Below, piece after piece: positions 38,241 to 49,958 of a stretch of 64,000 nucleotides of DNA. The first letter of the stretch is position 1. Each line of letters starts with the position of its first letter. Position numbers and translations under genes: made by a program. The stretch comes from Lepisosteus oculatus (lineage: Eukaryota; Chordata; Actinopteri; Semionotiformes; Lepisosteidae). The DNA lies in the NCBI RefSeq assembly GCF_040954835.1, contig NC_090716.1, positions 11,035,275 through 11,099,274 on the forward strand, read 5' to 3'. The notes below the pieces were generated by a model that saw only the letters and a list, made by a program, of their open reading frames with translations, did not search any database and was not told where the DNA came from.

Positions 38241-39700
38241 TCGTTGTGCCTTTTGGGTACAGTACGTACTGTATGTATGTGGCCGTGTGTACACGCAGCC
38301 CGTGAGCAGCGCAGACGTACACATACACACGACGACCTGCAAATGATTTGGAAAAGAAATCCTTGCATAATTCTGTTTCCCCTGTTACCGTTTAATTTCA
38401 TTGTCAGGGTATGAACTGTAAAGATGGTAAATTATTTAAAACCACAACTTTGGAGACGGATCTGTTGCTCTTGCAAAGAAAGATGTCCAAGATCACCTAA
38501 CAATTGCAACATGAGGATCAGTCCGATTCTTAATTGCTGTCTTTGGTCTTAAAGGTTTCAATCTTGTTTTTTTTCCTACAACGGTATGTTTTATTATTTA
38601 TCCAGGCTGAATAATATTTTACAATTAATCCTATGAGTAAGATGAATAAAGAAGGTTCCTTACAATCTATTTTGTGCTTCATAAAGTGCAATATGTGTGG
38701 TTTATAAGCCAAGGTAATTTGTGTACTCTGAAAATTGCAGGATTAATCCTTGATGTATAAAAATTGGTTCCTTGCTATATTTTGTGCTACAGAAAGTGCA
38801 ATATATGTTTTTTTTATGGTAAGGTAATTTGAACCTATACCTTTTGGTAAAAGGTCATAAATTCTAATATTAAACAAAAACTTGTTAAGACTGTCACATT
38901 TTCCAACTGTTTTTTTATTAAACTAAGGGAGACATGATCATATACCATATTATTAATGGTGGTCAATGCTAAACATGAAAACACTCCCCACTCACAAAAA
39001 TAATTTGTAACTAAAAACTATTATTAGACATTTGTTTCTATCAGTAACTTTGCAATGCATGTCTTATTTTCCTTGACTCATATTTATCAAGTCCCGTTAT
39101 TTAGCAGAATGTGGTCTCAGGATATATAATGTGCTAAGTGATTTGGGGTTCAAATTATACTTGCATGAAAAAAAGTCTGAATGTACAGAGCTTTCTGTGC
39201 TACAAAATAAGTCATTCAGAAACCAACTTGGTGGCAAAAACACTTGATTACTGTTTTGTGGATACAAACACGTGGTGTTCATATGATGATTAGGTGTACA
39301 GTAAGACTATTTACAGTTCATATGCCATTATATAGTCTTTTAATTTAAATAGCTTTCATTTTAATTAGTGTGGGATTTCCTTTTTGTATATACATAATGC
39401 ATTTGTTAATGACCATCTTTTGAGTTATTTGAAAATAATAAAACAATGTAATGCACTGTTTCTTCAGTCTATATTTGAATGGCCCCAAAACTTTTTATTC
39501 ATATAAATTTAAAACATTTATGTTTTACTTAAAAACTAATCATTTTGGTTTGGGTTCTACTTCAATAATACATTTAAGGTCAAACAGTGAAAAGATACGA
39601 GTGCAATTCAATACACAATGTTCAGCTGCTTCTTTTTGAGTTGGGGTACCCTTCCTACAAGTCTTTTAATTTTATTTCATCCTGTATGAATAAGAATAAA
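38241..39700 (+). other. NUCB2 3' UTR region with candidate poly(A) signals
   Basis: AATAAA occurs at 38645-38650, 39437-39442 and 39695-39700. Which is used cannot be told from sequence alone. The region holds an imperfect direct duplication (38653-38721 and 38766-38831). Confidence 0.5.
38653..38831 (+). repeat. Imperfect direct duplication in NUCB2 3' UTR
   Basis: Unit 1 (38653-38721) and unit 2 (38766-38831) share GGTTCCTT, ATTTTGTGCT, AAAGTGCAATAT and AAGGTAATTTG in the same order and spacing, about 110 bp apart. The first AATAAA precedes unit 1. Confidence 0.75.
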
Positions 39701-39802
39701 ATGTAAAATGTCAATAATAAGTTACTAAGAAGTTTTATTGCACGTTTGTATTTAAACGCTGAAAACTTGGAGAGATTAATTTCTGCCTCTCAGTTTTCAG
39801 AG

Positions 39803-40083
39803 CGGCATGCTCCTGCAGTGGGTAGCTCCTTCACAGTGCTGGAGCCCTGGGTTCAGTTCCAGATCTGGGGTGCTATCCGAGTGGAGTCTGTATGTTCTCT
39901 CTGCGTTTGCATGGGTTTCCTCCCAGATCTATTGTTAACTTAATAAGCTTCCCAGAAAACTGGCCCTGGTGTGACAGCATGGTGTCTGTGTGTGCGCCCT
40001 GTGGTGGACTGGCGTGCCGTCCAGGGCTGTATCCTGCCTTTTGCCCGTTGCATGATGGGATAGGCTCTAGCTTAGAAAGGGGA
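39803..40083 (+). mobile_element. tRNA-headed SINE, diverged copy
   Basis: Family signatures include GCAGTGGGTAGC near the head and CTGGAGCCCTGGGTTCAGTT (B-box-like). Further in are GTTTCCTCCCAG, CCCAGAAAACTGGCCCTGGT, and the tail CCGTCCAGGGCTGTATCCTG ... GGATAGGCTC. Confidence 0.65.
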
Positions 40084-41874
40084 TGGATTTTTTTGAAGAT
40101 GTGCATGCAGGACGGCGAGAACAAGTCCTCTGCATCATGTAAGTCTAGGAAAGGGGAGCAAGTTAAGGACCAAAATGCAGCAAGTGTTTATTATCCAGGA
40201 AAATTTTCAATCCAGGGCTTTTTAATTTTGTTTCCAAATATTTATATTGGGTATGCTTAATTTATATTTGGGAAGGTTTGTACTATACATGATTTAACAT
40301 GGCACTGTCTTAATCAATTTATGTATCAAAACACCTAGGGGATTTTCTATGTGGTCTACAATTCACCTAAATTTTACTGGACCAATGAAACATTAACTGA
40401 GATGAGCAATTATGGGTATTTCTCTGGAATGGGCCAGACACTGTATTCTCTCCTTCTGCATTTCTGTATGTTTTCTTCTTATAGAATGGTAAACTAGTCT
40501 GGAGAAAGGATTATTTTAAAAGTGGCCATCAAACAGATGTAAATCATTTCAATGTGTACCTTTTTAAATGAAAAAATAATTCACAATGATCTTTAACACA
40601 GTTCATTGTCTAAGAAATGAAAGAATAGATAAATGTTTTGCTTCATTTTTTTTTTAATTCCATGATCTGTGTACAGAAATTTCAAGAGTTTGTATCCCTG
40701 AAGTTATTAAAAAGAAACGTTGCAGATCGGCTTTTATTCCCCATCCATATGTATGCTTATCGTGTTTGGTACAAAGTGGTCCATTGTTTTATTAAATGAA
40801 AAGATAAAGCTGTTTCAAAGCTATTGCTTTTTGTGTCATATTAACTATTTGCAAACAAATCTTGTCCATATAATAAATGTAAAAATACCTACAGATTGAA
40901 ACATTTGACAAAAACATTTTCTCATTTTAAATCTTTAAAACAGGCTATAAATCAGATGGATTTGCAGAGGTTTCAAGATGGCTTTCTTATAAGATAGAGT
41001 AGTGTCCAACAGACAGTTTTGACAACATTTTATACATTTGGTCCTTAACAATCCAATACAGAAGAGGTCTAAGGGGGGTATTTTTAACATGGAAACTTAA
41101 ACCACTAGGCAGGGTCCGTCATGGCTCTTTCTCCTACTGCTTTCTATATGAAGCATAAAAACGCTCCTGAGAATACTCCAGTGCACTGACTGGGGGTAGT
41201 GGCTGGATCCATCACAGGGAGAAATGACTGCATTGTCATTAGGGTGGAGGAAGAAGGCTATAGACTATCTGGTGTTCATGTCATCAGCAGGGGGCAGTAA
41301 TACTGTGCCTCTAACTAACAAAAAAACCTAAATGTAACTTTTATGTGGGTAAATTTAAATGGCAAAGACCTAATCATACAAACTGTTTTAAAGATAGCAC
41401 TGGATATAGATCAATGTAAATGGGGAAAAAAGTGGTTTAACACTGACCCTGAAAGAGAGAAAGCTGGGAGGAATTTCCTTGCACCTGAAGGAAGAATACT
41501 GTTTTATTTATTTCATTTTATCCAGATACTAAGATATATATTTAAGCCTTTGTAAGCCGTTGCTTACATTAACACCAAAGGCACCTCTTTTGTAAAGTAT
41601 AAACTCACAAGGTGCATTTAAATGAATTTAAAGCTAATATTAATGATCAGTTTTGAATATTTGAAGTTTATTAAAAGTCAGATATACTTGGCGCATAAAA
41701 CTGGAAAAAAGAAAGAGTAGTAGAACCAATAACATTTGAATTTGAACAACTTCACGGACTTCCAGTCTACAATACTGAGCACACAAAAGCATGAATCTCT
41801 CTTGCGCTGGACGTTTCAGATTAGGACTAGTACAAATCTTGTATAGTGGTCAACACAGAGATATTGCACCTTAC
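40084..41874. other. Intergenic DNA downstream of NUCB2
   Basis: AT-rich, without a recognisable gene, RNA or repeat. Confidence 0.6.
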
Positions 41875-41985
41875 CGCAGACACAAAGAGATCATTAGTCC
41901 ATCGCTGCATCAGCTCTGCAATGTGAACAAGAACAGTGTCTGGAATGTGAGGCGCTGAGATGAATTCTCCTGATCGGTTCATCAC
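41875..41985 (-). CDS. Orphan candidate exon, 37 codons, product not recognised
   Basis: The minus-strand acceptor is an excellent pyrimidine tract (TTCTCTCCTTTTTCTTTTGA, then ACAG) directly above 41985; the donor is GCG|GTAAGG below 41875. Length is exactly 111 bp with only one open frame, phase 0 at both ends, reading VMNRSGEFISAPHIPDTVLV then HIAELMQRWTNDLFVSA. The composition is protein-like with predicted helix in the second half. It lies between the 3' ends of NUCB2 and NAT10, on the NAT10 strand, 2.9 kb past the NAT10 stop. I do not recognise the family. It could be an exon of an unannotated gene, an alternative terminal NAT10 exon (unlikely) or a leftover of a lost gene. Confidence 0.45.
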
Positions 41986-44880
41986 CTGTTCAAAAGAAAA
42001 AGGAGAGAAGCCCAAGACACACTTTATTACCTTGTTTTACTGGAAATTTCCTTGGTAGCTACATTTTTTCTAAGCTTCATACAATTTATGTTTAATCCTC
42101 CCAGTTTGGAATTGGCCCTTATCACCTCAGACTGCCATTACTTCCTCTGCAACAGCACCTGTGCATTCTCCTTTTCCATTTGCACACTGGTTAGCCAGTT
42201 GCCACAAGTCTTTTTGTTGTAAACTGTATGAAGAGGATTTGAATGGATGAGACCAGTGCTCAGGCCTCCTGTGAACAGCTCACACAGGTAAAAAAGTCCT
42301 ATCTGACAGGTACCTGTAAGCCACCAACACCGTGCTGAAACACAAGGGTGATGGTGCTGTAGTCTGAATGCCCCCCACTGGATTTGTCCCTCTTTCACAG
42401 AGCCTGTCTTCACTGGAGGGCAGTAAAGCGTCCTGAGGCACGTGGCATTTCTGGTACCTACATAAAACAACACTTTTCAGAGGCTGAGAGATTCTCCAAT
42501 AGTTCTTCAAGGGTGTCTGAACAGGAAGGTTTATTGCCATCTGTAATATACTGATCTGTAATGTTGCCACTCCAGAGTCTAAGAAGTGTGATCAGGTATC
42601 TGGAACAGTTCGAGTTTGTCTTCCCTAAGACATCTGGGGTACTGAAGATTTACTAATCGCTAAACATGATAAAGTCAGAAATACTGTTTAACACTCTAAT
42701 TCTGTCAACATTTCAGATCTCTGCTGTCCAGCTGTTTTTTTTTGTTCTGTACTGTGATGACTCAGCTATCATGACAAATGTCAGTCTTCAGTTGCCTATT
42801 GTCAAGCCTATTCTCTTCAGAAGGGATAGCTACTGCGTGACTCAGGACAACTGGATACTGTAAGTCTTTAATCATTAATGCTGATAAGTCATGAAACTAA
42901 GCTTTGTGACATAAAGCAAAATCAACAGAGGACAAGGATAGATTATGGTAATCAAAAAGACATTGGTTCAAAACTTAAGAACTAAAAAAAAATGAAGAGC
43001 ACCCACGCATCCCAGTGATTGAAAAACTGAAGCACTGTCTTGAACTAATCCAAGATTTTTTTCTTTCTTTTATAGAGTATGTTTATGTAGCTAATAATAT
43101 CAATGCTATTACAGAGATAATCAGGCTCAGATAATTCAATGATTACTAGGATATGGCATGTAAATAAATAGATTCTCACTCCCGCAGTTCCAGCCTGAAA
43201 GCACAAAGAGCAAGAGGAATTATTTGTTTTTTTTACAGTAATTTAAAAAAATAACTGCACATAAATCATCACATGTGTAACAATCAAAGGAATTAATTGG
43301 ATTTCTGTGTAGTAAACAAGACTCTGTTATTTAGAGATTTCAGACTCAGTCGTGGAACATTTTTCCCCACCAGTGGGGCCACAGGAATGAGGCAGAAGAT
43401 GCCCCACCAACACCACTGAAAACTGGGAGAAATGGTGCACATTTTAATCCCCCACCATCACCGTCACAATCTACCATTCTGGTACGGTGTTTCAGAATTA
43501 TTTGAAATACACACTGCTTCCAGTTCAAGCATTTCTGCTGCCCAAAGAGATAATTCAACAATTCACTATGGACTCGTCCTATTGTGACAAGTAGGAGTAC
43601 CTCCCTTTTTTAATATTTAGTACACAAAAACAAATAAAAGGCATGCCAGTACCAAAGATGCCCTTTTTAATTTCTAATATTATAGAACTACAACTGTCAC
43701 TCAATCTGGAAACACTCTTGGCTCCTGGCAACAACCCCTGTACCCACACAAGGAGTAAGAGATGCAGTCTCCTTCAGCCATCCAGCCAATCAGCACACAA
43801 GCGGTTCAGCACTGACTGGAGGAGTGTCCATTCTATGATGTCACAGCAGGCCTGCATGTGTGAAGGAAGTTAAATGGGTCAGATTTTCGCAAGAAGACAT
43901 GAAAGTCCGGGAGTTCTGGACAAAAGGAATGGTCCAGAATCATACCCACAACATGCAAGTCTTCAAACTCAACCGGCGCTTGAACTCAAAAGGGCTCAAA
44001 GCACTTTTTTTAGCTGTGGAGCCACTGTCAAGCTCATTTGACTTTAGAGTTTTATAATGACAAAAGACAGCTTTTATGAGCCTTTTCCAATCTGTGATCT
44101 TGCATAAACAGAATACTAATAAAGTTAATATAATGTTCTTACAAGCATGACATTTTTTAATTGGGATTATCAGAGACTACATATAACTAAACCTGATCAT
44201 CAAGATCTAACTGAACAAACGTATGCCTTATCAGCACTGAAATATTTTTTTCTTTTGAAAGTAAATGGAATGCAAATGAGTGTTATTTTACCAAATACAA
44301 AGAAAACTAAATACGTAAAATCCCTAAAACCATACTACCCTAAAACTTGGTACCTTGAAAAACCTGCAGGGCAGTGACTGGCAATAAAAATTAGATTTCA
44401 GCTCAGAAATTTTAAAACATGCCATAATGTTATTTCAGATCTCTCATGAAGGTGAAAGACTGTGTACCAGAAGGTTTTGTCTCAGGAAAAACAGCTTAAC
44501 CAGCCACGCCTGGTCAATCAGAAAAATCTAAGAGATACTTAGACAACAAAAACAACAAAGGAAGTGGCAAGTTTTGTATTTTTTATGTACACAGAATGCT
44601 TCAGAAATGACAAAACTAGTTTTTGTCTTCACATAGCATGACTAGAGGATGAAGTTCATAAAAAACAATTGAACAATGAAAATTGGAGACGAGCGCCTGC
44701 TGCAGCTGCAGTCTTGTTTCTAGATCACATTCTAATCAAGTCTCTTTCTCCACCAGATGCAGCGGCTCTCCCAGCAGCTGTGCGGTCAGGCTCCACGCAG
44801 CGGCACGCGGCTCTCGTGCCACAGGCCCGCTCTCCTCCACGTCCAGGCGGCAGCAGACACCCTTCCTCTTTCACGGAGGC
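41986..44880. other. Region between the orphan exon and the NAT10 stop
   Basis: A GC-richer, possibly repetitive stretch lies at about 42,300-42,480. A patch at 43,780-43,845 has CCAAT (43786-43790) and a CRE-like TGATGTCA (43836-43843). NAT10's 3' UTR should start at 44,880 and run leftwards; no canonical minus-strand AATAAA was found close to the stop. Otherwise unremarkable. Confidence 0.5.
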
Positions 44881-47800
44881 TCATTTGCCGAATCTTCCCT
44901 TGTGCTCCTTGTTCTTTTTCTTCAGCTTCTTGCCCTGCCAGGGCTGCCCTTTCTCCGGCCCTTCCAGCTTCCTCTTCTTGTCGCTGCAGTGGAGAGAAGG
45001 AGAGTGTGTGTGTGTGTGAGAGAGTCGGCACGCTGTCGTCAGCGTCACGAGCAACACAGAGAAGAGGGATAACATCAGATAACAGCTGGTGTGTGGAGCG
45101 TTCTGGCGCACTATGGCTGCCGTCGCATCATCCAGGTGGGGGCTGCACACTGGTGGTGGTGGAGGGGATCCCCATTACCTGTAAAGCGCTTTGAGTGGAG
45201 TGTCCAGAAAAAGTGTAAGCAATTATTATAACTGCATGAGCAGAAGCACTGCAGACTCACAACACACTGCAGGACTTTTAATCTCATGGGTTTCCACTCC
45301 ATTCCCCTTGTAGACCAGCCGCTGAATGAATACGTCTGAGATCATAACTATTTACAAGCTGCTTGAACAAAACAAAGACTAAGAACTGGTTGTACACATG
45401 GAGGATGAAGACCAAAACAAATATGCAGGAATAGGAAACGATTGAATTAAAACTTCATACTTATGTAGCAGCTTACTCAAAAGATTGAGGAGATGGGTCA
45501 ATCTCCTGATTTCATTAAATGACCAGAGACTGTGAGTCTAGGTTTAACACCATTTAGAAATATAAAGGAAAATTAATCACATAACCAAAAAAATCCACAG
45601 CCCTCCTGGTTAGAGCATAAGTGTAATAACAGGCGTCAAAGATGAAAAACTTTAAAAGGCATTTTTTGGTGTGATTAAAAATAAAATATCGAAAATATTT
45701 ATATTTATATCACCTATTTATATCACCGATTTCATGTGCTCTCAATTCTTTAAAAGATCCAACATCTGAACTCTTCACTAGAAGTAGAAAATGCATCTTA
45801 CTTTATCCTGATGCAAAATATCTGAGACAAAATTGTTCAAGTCTATCTTCCTGAAGTATAAAGAACTGTTATTTGTGCTCTGTACTGAAACGGAAGCACA
45901 CAAGGAAGCTGGCGATGTAAAAAAACTCCCGATCTGCGCCTCACCTCTTGATGCTAATGACAGCTGCGCTCTGGCCAGCTTTTTTCAACACCTCATTCCA
46001 CTCCTCGTCGTCCCCCCTGATCATGTACCTGCAGGACGGAAGTTTACCGTTTACTTTCATATCATGGCAACCACAACACACACACACACAAGCTCACATT
46101 CACAAGCCACTTAACACTTAATGCCTTCACTTGTAAATGACGTAGCTGCTGTACCAAACTAAGAGGTTAAACAACTTCATCCTAGATACATTATGTGTGG
46201 TGTCATCTTGAGTAAAAGACTGGAGTAATTGACAAACATTGCCTGTTTATAGCCGAGGCAAAACTACAGCTCTACAAGTAAATTCTCCTACGATGGATTG
46301 CACACAAACACACACACAAAAAAACTGTTCCTGCAAAACAATTATAAAAGCTCCTTATTCACAAAAGGTAATAGAGCACAAAGAATTAAAATCCCACCTT
46401 CTTTGTCACTGGTGTCCCAGGACTAGGTCAAATACACTGTAATGGTCAAGCTCCCCAGCAATAATAGCTTCTCGTATTAATACATATTATATAATGCACC
46501 TATGTCTACAGTCAAAGGAGTCAAACCAATTAGGGCCAGAATTTGCACAGTCGACTGTGTTTCCATCAACATCATCTTCACTAACTGAAATCACTGTCTC
46601 TACATGACAAAAAGGGCTGCTGTTTCGACTCGCACTATTTTTCAAAGCTTAGAAATAGCATCAATGTTGCTTTCCTCTTCTAATTATTCTGAAAGTTTGG
46701 AAACGAGACAGATTAGATATCTCTAGACAACTATTATCCCTGCATCCAGAATAGCTGACCGAGTCCTTATTAATGTACTACACAGGTTAATGAAGAAGTT
46801 GTTTTGTAAGAGGGATGACAGCCATGTTTGTCTCATACTAAGAAAACCGTGCAGCTGGTGAAGGTGTGTGTTGCATGATAAATAATGTCAGGGTACATTC
46901 GTGAACTACTAATTCTGGGAAATAAACTGGTCTGAGAAAGCCAGATCTTTAATGTGTACATTAAAATATTCAAATCAATGATTAAATAAGCTGATACTTC
47001 AGACAGTACACCTTCTCCCACAGGCTGCAGACTCTCCTAGTGAAAGGAAGACACGAGGCTCCCATCACACTTCGGTATTATTCAATCCCACTGCGAGATG
47101 AAAGATATGGAATATTTCAGACTTACTGAGTGAGGTCCATTTCCTTGATCCGCTCCATCTCTTTCTTGTGTTTCTCCTGGAATTCCTTTGCCGCTTCCTC
47201 CTGTTGGCAGAAGGGAAGGCAGGGATAACGACAGGATCAGCAGCCTAGCTACTGACTTCAGCACAGACAAACTCTATAACTCAATATGGTCATTTGCCAG
47301 CAACTGAAAACCAACTAATTCTTATGTTTTAAAGTTAGAAATTAAATTGGTTGTGATAAAATCCTCTCCAATGTGCAATTCTGTTTTTTTTTATTTGAAT
47401 GCTGATAAAATACCACAGGGGACAGAACTGATTTGTATTTGCACTGTTTAAACGCAGCTTTCAGATGAGCTACCCTGGGCCAGATTTACGGGATTTCATC
47501 ACACACATAGCACTGAACTGAAAACCAAGAATTCAGAGAATTGGATATATAAATGCTCTTTTTCTTTATGTAGAACTTGTGGTGAATTAAAGATATGTTT
47601 TGTGATGGGTGGTATGCTGGTGTAATGGTTAGCACTGCTGCCTCACAGTACTAGGACCCTGGGTACAATTCGGAACCTGGGATGCTATCCGCATGGAGTT
47701 TGTATTCCCATGGAGTTTGGTTGCCATGGGTTTCCTCCGGGCACTCCAGTTTCCTTCCACAGTCCAAAAACAATGGTAGGGTTAACTGACGCCTGAGAAA

Positions 47801-48006
47801 ACTGGCTCTGGTATGAGCATTTGCGGCTGTCTACCCTGTGACAGACCGGCGTCCCATCCAGAGCGTACCCTGCCTGCCACCCGTTGCATGCTGGGGTAGG
47901 CTCTGGCTCCCCCTTGACTATGAATTGGAAGTAGTTAGAAAATGGGTGGATGGATAATTTGTGCAAATGTACAATGCAGTTACGATTTCTTTAAGTCCCG
48001 ATACAT

Positions 48007-48038
<32 letters not shown>

Positions 48039-49958
48039 TGACATCAATCCAATGAAAGTGTGATCCACACCAGATCTTCACTGAGGGTTTTCACTGTGGG
48101 TTCCATTGTGATGTCCTTTGAGGCCACCATCTGCTCTTCCACCGCCTTTTCCTCAATTCTGGTGAAAAACTGTAATGGGGAGAGGGCAAGGAGAGAGAAT
48201 ACAAGCTCTGAATAACGGAAATAAAAACAAGTCTTTCAGCAAAGGTGCTCAATCATGCAACCGTGCACACCCACGCAACACCCAGCCAGCCGGCTGGCGA
48301 TGCACAAAGCTCTCCGTTTATCATCTCAACAGAGAAAAACAGACAAGAGAAAACAGAAAAAAAATCACATCTTAGCTATTCAGTCCATGATTGGGAGATT
48401 CCTGCAAGACAAATATCAAGTGTCCTTCTAAACTGGATGAATCTGAAACCAGGAGCTTTAGCCTGCCAGGACTGGTGAATGGCGAGTGAGGAGAGGGTAG
48501 GGCACTCACCTGCACCATTTTGCGGATGAGACGGTTGAACAGGCCCATCAGCTGGCTGCTGGGAAGCTCAATCTCCTTTTCCAGCTGGTCAACAGTCTTG
48601 TGCTGCAGCCCGATGCCCAGCAGGAGTGCCTGGCTTCCAGAAAACCAGAAAAGCCATTAAGAGTGCAGCTCAAGCACCATCGTCACGAGACGTTACCGCT
48701 AACACATGAGTGAATCAGAAGGACTAGGAAACGCTAAAAGCGGCCTTCAGAGGAAACGGAGACCAATGAGGACTGAACATGAGATGATAAGGTAAGAAAC
48801 ATGTTGCACGATCAATCAATGAACAAGTGCTGTGTGTATGCGTTCCTACGCAATAGAGGACAGTGTGGAATCTGCTGGTGGGAAAGATTCATTACTCCTG
48901 GGCAGGTTTACGTACAGACTGCGCCGCTGACAGCGAGATGTCGCCAAGCTGCTTGAGGAAGAACATCCTGGAAATAGTTGGGATCAAGTCCATGATGAGG
49001 TGGTAGTCCACCATGTTCCTGGAGTACATCTCCAAACGCTTCAGGTCATAGGGGCTGAAGTGTGCGGCCAGCTCGGCACGAGTCAGCACTGAGAGAGAGA
49101 CGGAAGAGAAAAACCGGGATTAGATACAGCACAGATGGACCATCCATCATCCTTTGCAAATACATAAATCCATCTCCTTTTATTGAAGTGCTTCACATCA
49201 TAGGTTGCAACATTTCTAAGGTGCCCCTTCACCAGTGTAGGTGAAAGGACTCCTCAGTCAAAGGACAGAAAATTGAAAATTAATTCTGAAACTATTAAGC
49301 TGATGCACTATACATTACTAAAGATCAAAAGGCACATATAATGCAGTAGAACGTCCCAAGTAGTGTTAAAAGCACCAGCGTTAAACTCTTTTTACAAATC
49401 CAAGATTATCAGTCTTATGTCATAGCTGGTCCGTTCTTAGTTAGAAGTGGGAGTGCCCTCTGCTGGAAAGATGAGAGCTGAAGAGGGCTCACCAGGCTGG
49501 GGGTCCTGCTTCGCGTTCTTGTTCTGCAGCACGTTGAGCGCCAGGGTGGGGGGGAAGCCGCTGAACTGGTAGGAGAGCAGCGCCAGGAACCGGCGGCGGA
49601 AATCTGGGTAGGTCAGAGGAACAGAGAATCTCCTTGAGTTTCAGTCCAGCACACACCCAACCACACCCGGAGAAAAAGTTCTAAACAACCGGGATAAAAA
49701 CATTATCTTTTCTCTCAATTATTATTCAAACCCAGTTTTGTTCTTCTAAGTACCCGGGACCTTGTATAGTTTTCAGTATTAAGGCATAAAGAAGAGAATC
49801 TTCTTTTAAAAGATGCTTATGAAAAAAACTACATAAACATGGAATATATAAGGAGACTCACCCTCCCAGAAGGCCGAGAGCCACTGGCCCTGCTGTGAGG
49901 CCTCTTCAGTGCTCAGGTCCTTCAGCATGACACAGGAGTGCTCGCCTGTCAGGTCGTT
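44881..49958 (-). CDS. NAT10: NAT10 coding exons 21-28: tRNA-binding-like domain and basic C-terminus
   Basis: Residues about 739-1024. NDLTGEHSCVMLK, DFRRRFLALLSYQFSGFPPT, SPYDLKRLEMYSRNMVDYHL, FLKQLGDISLSAAQSALLLG and VDQLEKEIELPSSQLMGLFN belong to the tRNA-binding-like region. Then come an acidic/coiled segment (EEAAKEFQEKHKKEMERIKE; YMIRGDDEEWNEVLKKAG) and a lysine-rich tail (DKKRKLEG ... KKLKKKNKEHKGRFGK), the likely nucleolar localisation signal. The tail is shorter than and different from the human one. Confidence 0.95.

Noticed and set aside
42280-42570. 96-codon minus-strand frame near the orphan exon
   Set aside because: The sequence looks repetitive, lacks splice signals and the translation is not protein-like.
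44669-45194. Several overlapping plus-strand frames of 116-145 codons
   Set aside because: They lie over the last NAT10 exon and a repeat on the opposite strand and are frame shadows of GC-rich sequence.
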